From contig NC_068561.1 of NCBI RefSeq assembly GCF_022201045.2, positions 25,984,501 through 26,048,500 on the forward strand: 64,000 nt of DNA, in the 5' to 3' direction. Position 1 is the stretch's first letter. Every line of letters begins with the position of its first letter. The stretch comes from Citrus sinensis (taxonomy: Eukaryota > Streptophyta > Magnoliopsida > Sapindales > Rutaceae). The notes beneath the pieces were generated by a model. It searched no databases. It saw only the letters and a list, made by a program, of their open reading frames with translations, and had not been told where the DNA came from. This document shows, one piece after another, positions 11,397 through 25,300 of the stretch. Both the position numbers and the translations under genes were made by a program.

Positions 11397-14300
11397 TCAC
11401 AGTGAGATGCATTGTAAACCCTCAGGAAGTTTCCTGGGCATTGGAAGTGCTGTGACGTATCTCTGGAGAAATGGTTTTGTTGGGCCAGAAGATGAAGTTC
11501 CAGAGGTATCTGCTTGTGCTCGGATATGAAACTTGGCAAAACGGTTGATGACAGCAAACCTTTCCAACTCCTGACATTCCACTCTTACATCAACTGGTGA
11601 TGCTGTCTTTTCCACTCTGCATGGCCATATGGAATTTAGAGAATATCATGACACTCAATGATAAACATATAGAAAATAGCATAGGTAGAATAAAAGTGTT
11701 CTGTAACATCTTAAGTTGGCTTTAAAAGGCCAATTTTCTTTTGGCCATCTTCTTTTGTCATGCGTGCATAGGATTTTGGTCCGTTTATAACCTACATTCT
11801 ATTTTTTGTATAATATGATTCGACATATATTGCTAAACAATTCTGCTAAAATGTAGCTGCAACCATGGCCATCAAAAAAACACACGGCAGTTGCCAACTC
11901 ACAAGAATATGCAAGGAAAGCCAATAACTTTTTTTCATACCTTTGAAAGTCATTTTCAAGTTTTTGAGCTCTAGCAGAGAGTTCATCTACAACTTCTGAA
12001 AGCTGCTGACCATCGGTTCCGTCATTGGTTTTGAGCTTCTCAAAAGTCCTGATCAATATTTTAGACATATTAATTTCCAAAGTTCAAAACTTCTTAAGAG
12101 AAACCAATGAATATGTATTCCCAGTAAATTCATGAAAATTAGGTGAAAAGGAAAATAAAATCTTCTCTAGTTATGATTGTAAGAGTTTGAATGATAACAT
12201 TCTACGGTGCACTCCATTGAATATGATTATATTATCATAAATACATAATACTCCAGGAAAGACACACTCACATGTTACTGTTGTCTGTAGACACAAGCAG
12301 ATCATTTCTTGTGCAACATTGAAAATTGCATGCATCCCCAAGTGATAATCTTGAAACGTAGTATATCACACTATCGTGATGTAAAATCGCATCAGCTGAG
12401 AGAATGGATCTTGGTGCGGGACAAAGTAATTGCTGCATAAGCTGTGTTGTCAAGATAAGCCTTCTCTTTGATCGAAGCATTGGCTGCACATCTTCAGCCA
12501 TCTCAACCTCATCTTCCACCTGGCAGAAGGTAGAAAGGAAAAATTAGAAACCCTTCCAGAAATATCTAGGACAATATTAGTGGTAAGGCACATTTTACTA
12601 AGAACAAACCTTCTCAATCATCCGATTTGTGGCTTCTATCCAGCATTCTTCTGCAGCCCTGCATAACACAAATATATTTTAATCATCAGTATGGTGAACA
12701 GAAAAGAAACCAGTTGTCAATATGGTTTAACACGTTTCATAAATCACAATTTAATATATAGTAGTAAGTAAAGCATATTGTTAACCTTAGTTCCTGAGGG
12801 TTAGAATTTTGGTGAAAATTAGTTCTGAATCTCTGAAACTTCTTTAATCCATACTTAGGCAGCCGAAGAAAGCATAAAACGAAATTATGTGCTAATACAA
12901 GCACATGTAGAAACTAAACAGTAATACTTCTAACAAATTGGATATACCTCATATTTTGAACCCTCTGAGAGCCTTCTGTCACTTCTTTGTGCCATGGGCG
13001 AGGTTCAGATGTCACACTTTTGCGCTTCTTTGGTCTCCTAATAGCCATAGTCTGAGAGGTGATGTCTGTGGGCAACACATATGGAGCAGAGCTATGTTCA
13101 GTTGCAGCCAAAGTTGCAACTGCATTTGGCACAATATTACCACCTTGAATACCATCAGCAGTCTCCACTCGTTCAACAGAGTCGTGAATTTGCAGATCCT
13201 GAGAAGGCTTCCCAAGAGAAAATTGTCCTGACGCAACTTTTGCATTGTACGTAGATAGCATCTGCCCATTTTTCAAAGCTACAAACTGCTTCCACAATGA
13301 GGGCGCCAAATGTGGATTAACCTGGCTATGTTCCATAAGATTTGATACTAGATTATTGATTCGAGATTGATTCTGAGAATTATTTTGACCAAACTGTGCT
13401 GTCTCATTAGTAGGTTGATCTTGAAGAGTTGGTTGTGACAAGGCTCTTACACGTGGATCATCTGATGATTCTGTAAGCAACTTCATCATGTTGGCATCCC
13501 TGGATGGAAATGAATCCCGCGGTACTCCTGGACTTTTCATACTTGGATCAGTCTCCACATGCCTCATTGCACGAACTTGCTCCAGTAGGGAGTAGTTTTG
13601 ATGGAGATTGGGGGATGATTCCAGTGAACGGCCAACAGAGACTATATTTCTTCCTGTAGTTCCATGGGCATGGTTATCTTCATTCTTTACTCTGTCAAGA
13701 CCCAAATGGTGAGAATGGGCCACTGAAGAGCCCGAAGCTAGAGCACTAGAGTCTGAAATATGCTTTGAAGCATCAATTATGTCAGGTGATATCTGATGCT
13801 GAGAAGCTGCACCAAATTCAGATGATCCATATCCTCCTTTTGAGGTGCTAACCGTAATATTATGTGATGGATCCTTTGAGGAAGGAAAGTTGGAGGAAAC
13901 CTTGAGATGCTCTGGAACACTAGGTGGTCTCTGACTCGGTACATTTGTCCATACATTGGGTGGCCGTGCAGAAACATCACCCTGTTTAGATATGCCAGAC
14001 ATAATTAATGGTTGAGATACAGGCCCAGCTTCCAAAACTGGAAATTGCTGACCCAAATGATTTGTGCCGATCTGTCGAGTATTATCTTGAGATGCAGAAA
14101 GGTTAAAGAGTGGATATCTGCTACCAGCGGGCGGCAATGCTTCCTGTGAAGACTGAGATGCTACAGGTGCACCAGACCTTAATTGTATGAGAGGCTGATT
14201 TCTTGGATTTGTAGATTCAGAGATATACCCTGCAGAAGAGTTCCTTTGCTTATTCAAGTAGGACATTCCTGTTTGTCCTGAAACATTACTTTTGTCACCC

Positions 14301-17300
14301 CAGTGTGCTCTTTGAGACAACTCATGCGAGGGAGAAGTCTGAACAGAAGACGGGGAAGCTAGCCAGGTCTGATTTTTCTCTCTTAATTCATAATTGACTT
14401 GCCTTGAGTTTGGATGAGGTACTGTTTGTGGCAAACCATGAGAGGAGAGGAAATGGGTTGAATTGGGTAGCCTTTGAGAAGGAGGGCTCAACCTCAAACC
14501 AAAACCTTGCGATGTAGGAGGCTGATTATACAGTTGGAAGCCAGATTTAGCTATTTCAGCTTCAGGTACCTTAGTCAACAAATTACAGTCAGCAGAACCA
14601 TAAGGTCTTATATTGCCATCATCCCTGGACTGGTCAACCTTGTGAAGAAGCTCGAGCATATTTTGGCTGTCAAGATAAAGTGGATAGAAGTTCCATGAAA
14701 TTGTATAATTAGAAAATGTAGAAGCAGATGTCATAAACAAACAGTCAGAGGCAGAAACTGTCAAAAAGCCACAACAATTATGCTTATCTAAAAGGGCAAT
14801 AATAGCCAGGCCTATGTATGCTCTTAAGCAATAAACAACTGAATAGCCAAGATATCTATAGAAAAACTAAGCTTGTACACGGTATGCATTAAAATTATTA
14901 AATGCAGATCCTTGGTTTCCAATTTATCATAGTTTATATAAATGACTACCTTGCCTGAGCAGCAATAATTGAACCATCAGAGCCAAATGATGCAATATCA
15001 GCTTTAGAAGGTCCCTCTTCAGATGCTTTTGAATTCCCCCTTGAACGAGGTAATCGTCCCTGTAAAGAAGAAAATTCAGGTACTAATCACGAATACTTGA
15101 AAAGAAAGAGTCAATAGATACATCCTCAAATACTACAGAGAACCATCATTTACCTCCTCCAAGTTTATGGAATTAGTGGAAGCATTACCAAAAAACTGGA
15201 ACTGCCCAGAAAATCCTTGATCAGAACCACTCAATCCTTTGGAGTTATAGCTTCCATTAGAATTCTCACTTTGGTAGTAGCTGTTACGCTTCTCATAAGT
15301 TTCACATTCTCCCCCATAAGAGTTATCATAGACGTGAGGGCCGTTACCTATTTGCTGTGAGTTCCTTCCCATGCTATCTTTCTCCTTGTTTTCAATAGGA
15401 ATACTAGCATGTCCCATGTACTCAGACCGATTGCTCTCCATGACTTGTTGATTGGTTGTCTGTTGAGCCATGACAGGGCACGGTACAACTGAGAAGTTCA
15501 TTTGTGAGTCTTCTCTATGAGCAGCAGCTTTCTGCTCATGTGCCTCACCTTCTGAGTGCTCATATGACTGACCTGGCCATGCATTGTTCAAATGCATTAA
15601 TGATTGGACTTGTTGACTTGCTTCGGTGGCTGGCTTCTGTTGGGGGTTACAGTCAACCCACTCACCAAGTACTTTAGGAGACTTTTCCATGGATTCATGA
15701 GAGGCACCCTGACGTAAACCCTCTCTCTGGTCAGCTGGAAACTGGATGCCTGACTGCTGAAAGCCAGGGAAGCTAGAGCTCATGCTGGAATCATTTGTCA
15801 TATGCAAAGGTTTTGAACTAAAGGAGGAGGCACTCTGCAAGTTGTTATCAATCCAACCTGTCGGTAGATTTTCGCTTTCCATGAAGTTTGAAAGTTGATT
15901 ATCAGTTGATTGTTCAGTGTTCTGGAAGGTCAAGCCACTCCACTCCTCCTGCAGGCCAGTATCACTGCTTGAAGCTTCTGCTACAGCAGACTGCATAAGA
16001 GCACTCCAACTCCCACTCTGAATTGAAGGAAATGAATTTCCTAGATCTGTTGTTTCCAATGTATTGCTTAAACCAACAGCACCAACGTCAGGGCGCCTTC
16101 CAAAAGAAGCATCCCAAATGGTATCATCCATATTGTACAATATCTTCTCTTCCACAGGGTCCAGGGGTACCAAACCCAGTGAAGGACTATGTTGCATTTG
16201 TTTTTGCTGCATCGCAGGCCAAACAGTTTGCTCTTGCCTCCCACTGAATTCCTTCACAGATGCATTTGTTTGCGGAGAATTCCCCTCCTGGAAGTGTCCT
16301 GACAAAATTACACTATTTAAACCCTGATTAGGAATATCTCCAAGCATATTCTTCCCTGGAAATCCCTGGCTGGATATCAAAGCACCTTGGACCATGGAAA
16401 GCTGGTCAGGAGAAACAGTGAACTGATCTCTCAAAAAGGGATTACTGAAGCCTGATGACTGCACTACAGGCTTCTGTGCTTGGGGTATTCCTTGGACTTG
16501 GGGATATTGGCCTGTACTACCTCTTGCAGTAGCAACAGGAGTACCATACAAAGAACCATCAAGTGGCTGAGGAACATGGCCCATCGAACGCACGGGCTGA
16601 CCATTCTCTGGTGAAAAAATGAGTCTGTTCGCTACTCCTTGTCCGGCAGAGGATGCATTGAGTTGTGGCCAATTCATAAACATCTGAGACGCGTCATTGA
16701 TAGGTGTTCCATTGAGAGGTGAGAACTGAATCCCAGCTGCCTGTTTAGACATTGCAGAAAGTTGGTTTATGGAGTTCTGTTGGCGCACATCTCCCAACTG
16801 CTGAATTTGCGGCTGCCTCTGAAGTTCTTGCAGCTGCTTGAACATCATGTGCTGCTGCAACAACTGCATCTCGTTATAACCAGACTGCTGCATCAGGCCA
16901 GGCTGTGGAATTCCTGGTTGATGACCACTTGCAAGTTGCTGTTGCCCGCTAAGGAAGTTAAAGTCTGTAGAAACTTCGGTAATTTCTGACCTTTCTGAAT
17001 TTGTTGTTAGGGTGGGACTGTCAGTCCCAGACTCATATTCTGGCTGTGATTTCAGGGTAGAAAAGCCTCTCAGTGTTAAACTATGCTGATCATAACCCGT
17101 ATATTCACCGAAAGCCCTTGGTTGATTCTGCATTGTCTGGAAACTCTGGTTGCCAAGCAAGGAGCCATTTATATTCAATTGATAGTTTCTGGAGTGATTT
17201 CTATAATTCTCAGGTCTTGGTGTCAACTTTAAAAAATTTGGCTTGCACTGGACACTAGTAGACTCACCACCACGTCCTCTCGGAGAATCTATAGGGGTCA

Positions 17301-17660
17301 TAACAAATGTAAAATTAGTATTCCAAACCATTGAAACGGTACTTAACAATACTGTGAATAAATATTGTGTCAAAATGCCCAATTTAAGACAAGAAAAGGA
17401 TTACTACGAGCCAACAGTGAAAGTCTACAGAAATGAGGATACTGTGGATAATAATAAACATTGATACCTAATTGTTGTACACTGTAGTTTTGCAGATTGA
17501 AATTTAAAGGTACCACACTCTGTCTTTGTTTTCCAACCCACTGACTGTCATTTAGCAATGACCAACCGCCATCAACACCGTGAAGTAGATGCTGCCCCTG
17601 GGAAGAGTTGTCTAGCTCAAATAAGTTGCAGATCCTGTCTTCAACTTCGTTACCAGGCAT
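11397..17660 (-). CDS. Dentin sialophosphoprotein-related nuclear-type protein
   Basis: A plant-specific protein of unknown function, resembling the Arabidopsis At5g07940/At5g07980 group. Eight coding exons join in frame: 17660-17468, 17288-15154, 15059-14950, 14666-12948, 12658-12610, 12519-12272, 12048-11941 and 11616-11397, giving 1593 residues. The start MPGNEVEDR is chosen as the first long in-frame ATG after a 5'-UTR acceptor near 17806; two short upstream ORFs precede it. Most of the protein is low-complexity, rich in Ser, Gln, Asn, Pro and Gly, with a Gln-rich part (MQQSGYNEMQLLQQH). Order returns at the C-terminus: RAAEECWIEATNRMIEK, RSKRRLILTTQLMQQLLCPA and a short coiled coil (SEVVDELSARAQKLENDF). 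The basic patch RRPKKRKS is a likely nuclear localisation signal. Scaffold or transcription-related roles are guesses. No domain of known activity is visible. Confidence 0.88.
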
Positions 17661-18700
17661 TAAATAAGCACCTACTAATGTTTTTCAACTAAATGTTTAT
17701 CTTGAAAGCAGGTCTATCCATATATAAGATCATTCCAGTTCAAACCACCCCCTTCCCATAACTCTTCTGCAGGCAATTCTGTGGTTTTACTCCTCAAGGC
17801 TTGATCCTGCACGATAATGTTTTAATCTGATAAGCAGGATTATATGTAATGCCAAATGATAATAATAATCATGAGTTGAATCTTTCACACGAATCAAAAC
17901 CACAGAAATAAAAAGAAACATGCAGGGGATAGGCTAGTATTCCAAGAAATCCACCCACATTAATTCAACAAATTAATTACACACCTTAACTGTAAATCAT
18001 GTTGGTTTCTTTCCCCAATAAACTCTAATGCATTGTCGAAAAGACTTGGGACTCTATCAACTACATTTCCTGAGTCTAATCCAACCATACATACAAAAGA
18101 GGACTTAAGATATCTGAAACGAGCATATTGCAAGTTGAATGATTCACTTTCCAATTAATGCCTAGTCAAACACTTGGAAAAATCAAAACTTCAAGAAACA
18201 CCCGCAAGGAAAAACAAACCTATCACCATATAAAGCACAATTACCAAAAAGAAGGAAAAAAAATTAAAAATTGCGCATGTAGACAACAGTCGTCTAAGCT
18301 TAAGATAAACAGAAACATCAAATTCAAGGCACAACCAGCAAACACTTCCATACTAGAATAACCCAAGTCCTCCCTTAGAAAAAAACCCTAAAATCAAAAC
18401 CCAAAATTTAACTTAAAACACACAGAAAAAAAAGAGTTCAACTTTAACAAAAATCAGACAAACCTACTTCAGAAAACTCACAAACAACTTGACCCACCAA
18501 ATTAAACAGCCAAAAGGCACACAGAATTAACCCTCATAATTACTCATTTCAGGCTAATTAAAAACAAAATCAAAGAGTTGAAAGCTTAAACAAAAATTAC
18601 CCCCCCAAAAAAAAAAAAAATAGAGCTCAAAAGCAGAGCAGCAAGAGCAACACACAGTGCTGAGAGTGTGATCTGGGGAGAGTTTTCTAGGGTCTTTGTT
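17661..18700 (-). promoter_or_regulatory. 5' UTR and leader-intron region of the dentin-related gene
   Basis: Upstream of the start at 17660 a 5'-UTR exon seems to begin near 17806, after the acceptor CGTGCAG. It carries two short upstream ORFs, which may lower translation. The AT-rich stretch beyond looks like one or more leader introns; the exact first exon could not be fixed. Transcription probably begins near 18650-18700. Confidence 0.4.
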
Positions 18701-21700
18701 CAAGCAAAGAAAGAGCGAAAGCTAACACTCACAACGACGTGTCGTTTACTAATGGCCTTGATCATAAAACCAAAAAACGAAACCGTATTTAATTTTTTTT
18801 TTTTTCTTCTTTTCTCACGCACCAAATATTGATTTGCTTTTGCCTTCTCTCTCTAGAGTGAAAAGAAATGAGATTTTCAGACAAGTAGCGAAGATAAAGG
18901 GATCCATACAGTGTCATAAAAGGAAATTTTATTTCTTTTTTATCTTTCATTTTTTATTTTTGTTTTTATTTTCAGGGAATTTTAATAAAAATTAAAAATT
19001 AAAGTACCACAGCGAAGCCTGAGGTTCGGAGTCAGACGCGGAAAGGGGAAACTTTGTTATGTATGTCGGGAGTAAGTCTGCAGTATGATGTGATCCGTCA
19101 GATTGTGACTTTATAGATTGGACGGTAAAGATTTAAGAGAGATGTACTCGTAACTCGTTAGTTGTTTTATTTGGTTGCGCTCGGTGGAAAAAGTTGATGG
19201 GATATTCGGATTCCACGCGCTTTTTGATTCGCGTGGAAATTGGCAGACTACAGATTTAGCTCGCTTTGTGGAGTTTTCTTTATTTTCTTTTTCTGAAGGA
19301 TACTATTTTGAGCATTTTAAATGAGTGTATTTTTTTAATTTTTAATTTCTAATTTCCCGCCGCCGTGCATGGCAAATAAAATAGAACAAAAAAAAATGGA
19401 AATTATTTTACGCTTTTCTTCTCCTTTTATTTTCTATTTTTAAAGTTAAGAAACCGAGGTCAGTCAATGTGCGGTTTGCTTTGGGCCAGGCTAACTTGCC
19501 AAGGCCCTTTAGTATAGATTAAGGGAGGAAAAACTAGTTAAGCATAAAAGTTAATTGTGAGTTTTTTGATTAAGGTGAGTGATTGTGATTTTTTACACTT
19601 CTTTTAAGTTAGTTCAGTCATGTTTGAGAAAAGATGAAAAATAAACTATGTTGATTTGAGCGGTATGCAAATCTTAAGAAGTTTTTACTGAAAATCTTAC
19701 TTGTTAATTAATTACTTGACTTAAAAGTTTAAGCTATTTCATTTGAATCCAGCATGAGTATAGTATTTTATTTACAAGTCTAATAACACTTCTCAAGTAA
19801 ATAGTGAATCTCTTGGAATCAAAATTGAAAGATGATTTTAGAATAGATTGGCGTAGAATGGAGCATGGTGGATCAAATGCGAAACAATGACTTTTGATAC
19901 CATGTGAATCAACCACTTAAAAAGGGGTCTACATATTTAGTTAGCTAAGTTCCTCCCTTGTGTTGGATTTTAACTTAAAGAACAAGTTTGGGAGGATAAC
20001 ATGAAAGTAGGAAGAAGTAAATATAAGTTGTTTAATAACTCTTTGTTTATTCTTTTTGTCTTTTTTTTTAAGTGACACATTTTCCCTTTTATGAATGAAC
20101 GTAACGCACAAAGTAGAAGATCCTCATTGATATATATATATATATATAACACTAGAAAGGTGATACAAACTGCAAAAATATTATCTGTTGGGTTGCTTTC
20201 ATATTATAATGTTAAGAGAAAGTAAAACTAAAATGGCAGAGTGAGAGATGGGCTTTGGCCTTTGAGTTTGAGCTATAACTTTGACTCAAGTCATTGAAGG
20301 AAAGGGACAAAAAGAGTTGAGCACATGCCGCGCTTGAGCCTTAAAGACCAAATCTTTACCATTAAATAAAAAGAAAAAAAGAAGGGCATATAATGAGAGA
20401 TGAAAATGAAAGACTTTGGTTCTCCACCTACCACTTTTGAGCAAATTTACATCAAGGATTATTCAATATAATTCTGATATAACTAATGTTGCATGCATGC
20501 ATGTTAGACCACTATATTTCTGAATTGTTAGAAACCAACTATTTTTTATAACGGTATTAAAATTTTGATGCTGATTACTTAAAAATCTACCCTCTAAGAA
20601 GCACAAAAGTAGACTAATTTTGCTTTCTCTTAACGAGTTGTATTTATTATTTGTCATTTATTAGCAAAGTAATGTTACCTCACCAACGAAAGGCGATGCT
20701 TAATATAATTCAACTGGCAGCTAAATCCTACTTCACCTTAATGAGCTCAAATTTTTTTTTATTTCTGCGTGGCCAAGACTTTGCAATTGAAAAATGTGAT
20801 GTCATCTTATGTTAGCTTGTTAGTGATAGTCAATATAAAACAACATTATTTTTATTTTTTTTTTAACACAACTCAAGTTTAATCCATATTATATAACAAG
20901 TTTCATAGTATTTAACTAAAAACAGATTAGTAAGATTTTTTTTTTTTTTTTTTTGTATAGAAAATCATATCAGATGCTTTTCCATTAAAAACAACTGCTC
21001 ATGGGAAGCACTTTTTATAAAAGCATTTGTTTTTTTTTTTTTTCTCTTTTTTTGGTTTCTAAACAGAAGCTTATTATTACAAGAATTTTAGAAGATCAAC
21101 CAATAGCTAATTCAAACATATATATATATATATATCTCAACCAATAGCAAGACATTGATGGCTGTTGTTAGCATCATTAAAAGGCCAAAAAGTTTGATCC
21201 TGGTCCTTTTCTAGGAATCAAGAAACCTCTCCAAGGACCTGTCAATTTTTTGGATGATTCAAGAAATTAAAGTTGGCCTTTGAATCCTACCCACATCATC
21301 ATCATCCCAATCATTTAACCACCCCCCAAATCCCAACGAAAGTGAGAGCCATACCCTCAGTCACACGCCACAGAGAGTGTAGATATTTTTAAGCCTTAAC
21401 TTTTTCTTAACTGCACTGCAAATACATCATCATTTTGACAACATTTGCTGCTTCTGTCTGCAACAAACCCCATGCACAGTTAACTTTCAATGCAATAGAT
21501 AGACATTCAATGCAGTTTCCATCTCAATGCGAACAGGAGCCGTAACATTTTCTCCAAAATGGACACCATATTTGTCTCCACGTGTAACAATACATGTGAG
21601 CCATTCAATAACTGATTTATCACTTATTTTGGAATAAGAATTTACTCCAATATGGTAGTCTATACTGGATAATGAATTGGATGAAAATTGAAGAAAACAA

Positions 21701-22377
21701 CCCAAAGTCTCAGATCAATTATGGTTAAGAGTGATATATATGCGTAGATACATTGATGATGATTAAACAAATAATACATCAGAATTTGGCTATTTGCTGA
21801 AACCTTGAGTTCCTTGAACAAAATTCTGTCTACAACCTATAACGCGATTGATTCTTGCTTGCCATGTTAAAAAGGTAGTATCCATCTTCACTATATTGCC
21901 AGAGGAACTAACAGCACTAATAAGAAGCATGGTGGATCATCCATCCTCTTAACTGGAAAAGATGCTTTATGCAATATCATCCCCAATCTCCAAAAGTTAC
22001 CCGTCTTTCGGTTGAAGATCAATCATAACACTTCTGTTTAGCTGGAAAATGAGACAAATTTTACGAGTGGAAGAAGACAGATGAAATAGACATTTAGTTG
22101 ATGGAACAAATGAAAAGGCTCAAAACGTTAACAAGTATTTAGCATAAACAATTTTTTTAACTTGAACCTCTGAAAAACATACAAAAACTTTTCTGCATAT
22201 TTTCAAGCTCACTATGGCTCAATCATATCTGATGCTAGGGTCATAGAGTGATGCTAACATTGAATTGTAGACAAATGCTAAGACTAAATGGAGATTAGTA
22301 TTGGATAGTGGGCTGAGAAAAGGAAACAAACTAAACTGAAACGAATAGATATTTAAAGAAGTGTCCATATTTCTACC
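18701..22377. other. Intergenic DNA between two minus-strand genes
   Basis: Contains the promoter side of the dentin-related gene, including an AACGAC-GT-GTCGTT inverted motif at 18733-18746, followed by AT-rich spacer with (TA)n at 20130-20147 and 21118-21135 and poly-T runs at 20940-20955 and 21030. No coding gene is supported. The section just below 22377 is probably WDR12 3' UTR. Confidence 0.45.
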
Positions 22378-25300
22378 TCACTGTATGGAAACTCCTGAAG
22401 ACACGCAAAGCTTTGAGTCTACCCCACCACTGATTACGCTGTCACCTCTCCACCAGTCAGCACATAGCACCTAAAGCTCAGCAAAGGCCATCAAATTAAT
22501 AGAAGTTCGAATGTTTGCATTAGAACCAAAAGAAAAGCAACCAAAAGGCATCAATATACCTTGTCCTTGTGAGAATCAATGACGGATAGGGGCCACTGCA
22601 ACAGAAAAAGAACATGTACACATTGTTCAATATTCATAAAACAACATAAGGTGGTGCTGCCTGGTGCATATAAATCTCAAAAGAATACCAGAAGAGAAGG
22701 ATACATACTGCAGTTCTTAGATCCCATAGCATAACTTTCCCATCATAGGATGCAGAAATTAAATGAAACCAAGATTTGTTGTGCCATTTGCATGCCGAGA
22801 TCCAAGAATTGTGAGATGAGAACTGAAACACAGGAGCAGAAGTTCCTACAACATAATAAACAATGAGATCCAAGTGTGTGATGGTGCATGCCCATATGCA
22901 CATGTGTGAGTGAGCAAGATAGAGGACCATACCTGGTTTACGAGGATCCCATATCCTAAGAATGGGGTCAGAACCACCAGCGGCAATGAGGGCAGCCCCT
23001 TCACCTCCAATATCAATGCAATTGAGAGCTTTCCCACAGAACTTTGCATGGAGAAAAAGGTTTCTAAAACTCAATTAGAAACCAAATATATGCTTTCCGA
23101 AACAAAACACTCACACAAAATGCAGTGGAGCGACATAAGGGAATTCTCACTCACAATGTCAGAAAGATCTTTTCCCATCTCAACATCCCATGTCCTAACA
23201 GAATGATCCCATGATGCAGAATAGATTGTTTCTTGTTGTGGCCAGACAACAGATGACACACACTGTGTATGGCCCACAAGTGTAGAAATTGCTTCCCCCT
23301 ACATTAAATGGAACATCATATGTATTAATAGAGATGGCTCATCAGAGATCATATAAACTTAAGCAACAAATTAGATTCATAACAAACTCATGAAGGAACA
23401 AAAAACTAAAGGTTTAATACGGGTCAACTAGCATAAAATCGTTTACAGCTCCTTATAACAACATTTATACAGTATTAATGGTCAGGATTGGTGCATCAAC
23501 TCAACAACCAACTAGAGGGCACTTGGCTTTCCTTGTGAACAAGATTCTGAATTTCTATTTCACATATCTATTGAAATATGTCCATTTCCTTCACCATAGC
23601 AAGTATTGCATTTAAGTATAGTATCACTAACCAGGAAAGAATTCAAAATTTCACAAACAACCAACGCATGCATTTATCATCAGTTTTATGCTACTAGTAG
23701 AATAGTTCAATAAACCTAGCTAAAGACAGCTAGCTAGCTAAACTTCTGGAACTACAGAAATTCAAATGAAAACTAAGGGAGTGAAAATATGTAAATACCT
23801 CCAACTGAGGTTCTTCAACTTGATTATTCCCTTTTCTTTTCTTAATTGACACTTGATTGCCTGCTGCATCGGAGTCATTTGTCCGCCATAAACTAATTGT
23901 GCAATCCCAAGAGCCAGAACAAACCTAAACGTACAAATAAAAAAAAGATAGAGCAACGATTTAATGACAATTACATGCAAATTATATCAATTAAACAACA
24001 GTTCAGCAAAAATAGCTAGACCATGTTTCCTGAAGTCTCTGCTGCAATGCTATGTACAGATGCTTTATGCCCACGTAAAATTTTGAATGACCTTATCTTC
24101 TTAGGATGATTAACTAGCTCCTCTGCATCAAACTTAGAAATGGAATATAGTAATTAGTCAGGGAACTGAAATTTCACTTCAAAATAGTAATTTCTTCCAA
24201 TTACCTTCCACAATCTCAAGGTCTGATCTTTTGAAGCAGTGGCTACAGTGACATATTTCAAACCTGCACATGCCGCACAAACAAACTGATACGAAACCAA
24301 AGATAAGGAAAACAGGCTAGGATTCCCCAATACACCTAGGAAGGTATTTTTGCTCTCTGTACACTTAAATGCTATTAATACATATCACAACTGCCTTATA
24401 TATATATTTTTTTGTGTTACGGGAAACATCTAGAAATGTTATTTGATGTTAAAAAATCAATTATTATCTATTTTTGCACTTAGAAAGAAAGAAATAATGT
24501 CACTGCCTTCATTATGATGAACACAGTCAAACATGGACAGCCATTGCAAATGTGTCCTTTGCAACTTTCAAAATAAATTATGCATGAGGCAAGCAGCATA
24601 TGATTGGGTGACACCAGTGGAAAAAATTTCGATGGGATAGTTTCTGGAGTTAAAAAAACTGGCCACACTAGCAAAGAGTAAACGCTTTAAAGACAGTAAT
24701 CTTTTGTTCATACCATCAGACTTAATGATATTAACAGAAGAGACTGCACCACAGTGTCCTTCCAATATATGTGTACACACTCCACCTGCTTTCCAGACCC
24801 TGTAAGAGAGAGAATTCAAAAATCAAACGTTGGCACCAGAGTTCATTGAATTCCTTATAGTTGAGTAATGAATAACCAAATAAATCAAAATGCCAAATTA
24901 GATAAGAAATTGAGAAAAATTTTAAAAATGTTTACCTTCCCAAATTATCATAGCAACCAGTTAAGATGAACCTGCCATATCACACACATTTGTGCAGCTT
25001 TCAGATATACATTAAACACTAGAAGGGAAATCTCATGAAAAATCTGCTTGTCACACATGATCATAGCAAACATAAATATAAGTATACAACAATGAGGTTC
25101 ATCTAATGCTAGTGCTCTAAAATAAAGCAAACCACATCAAATACATAACTGATTCACCCCGCTCAACTAAGTTACACCAATCAGACTTAACAAATTCAAT
25201 TTCATTTACATAACTGATTCACCCCGCTCAACTAAGTTACACCAATCATTTACATGCTAGTGCTCTAAAATAAAGCAAACCACATCAAATACATAACTGA

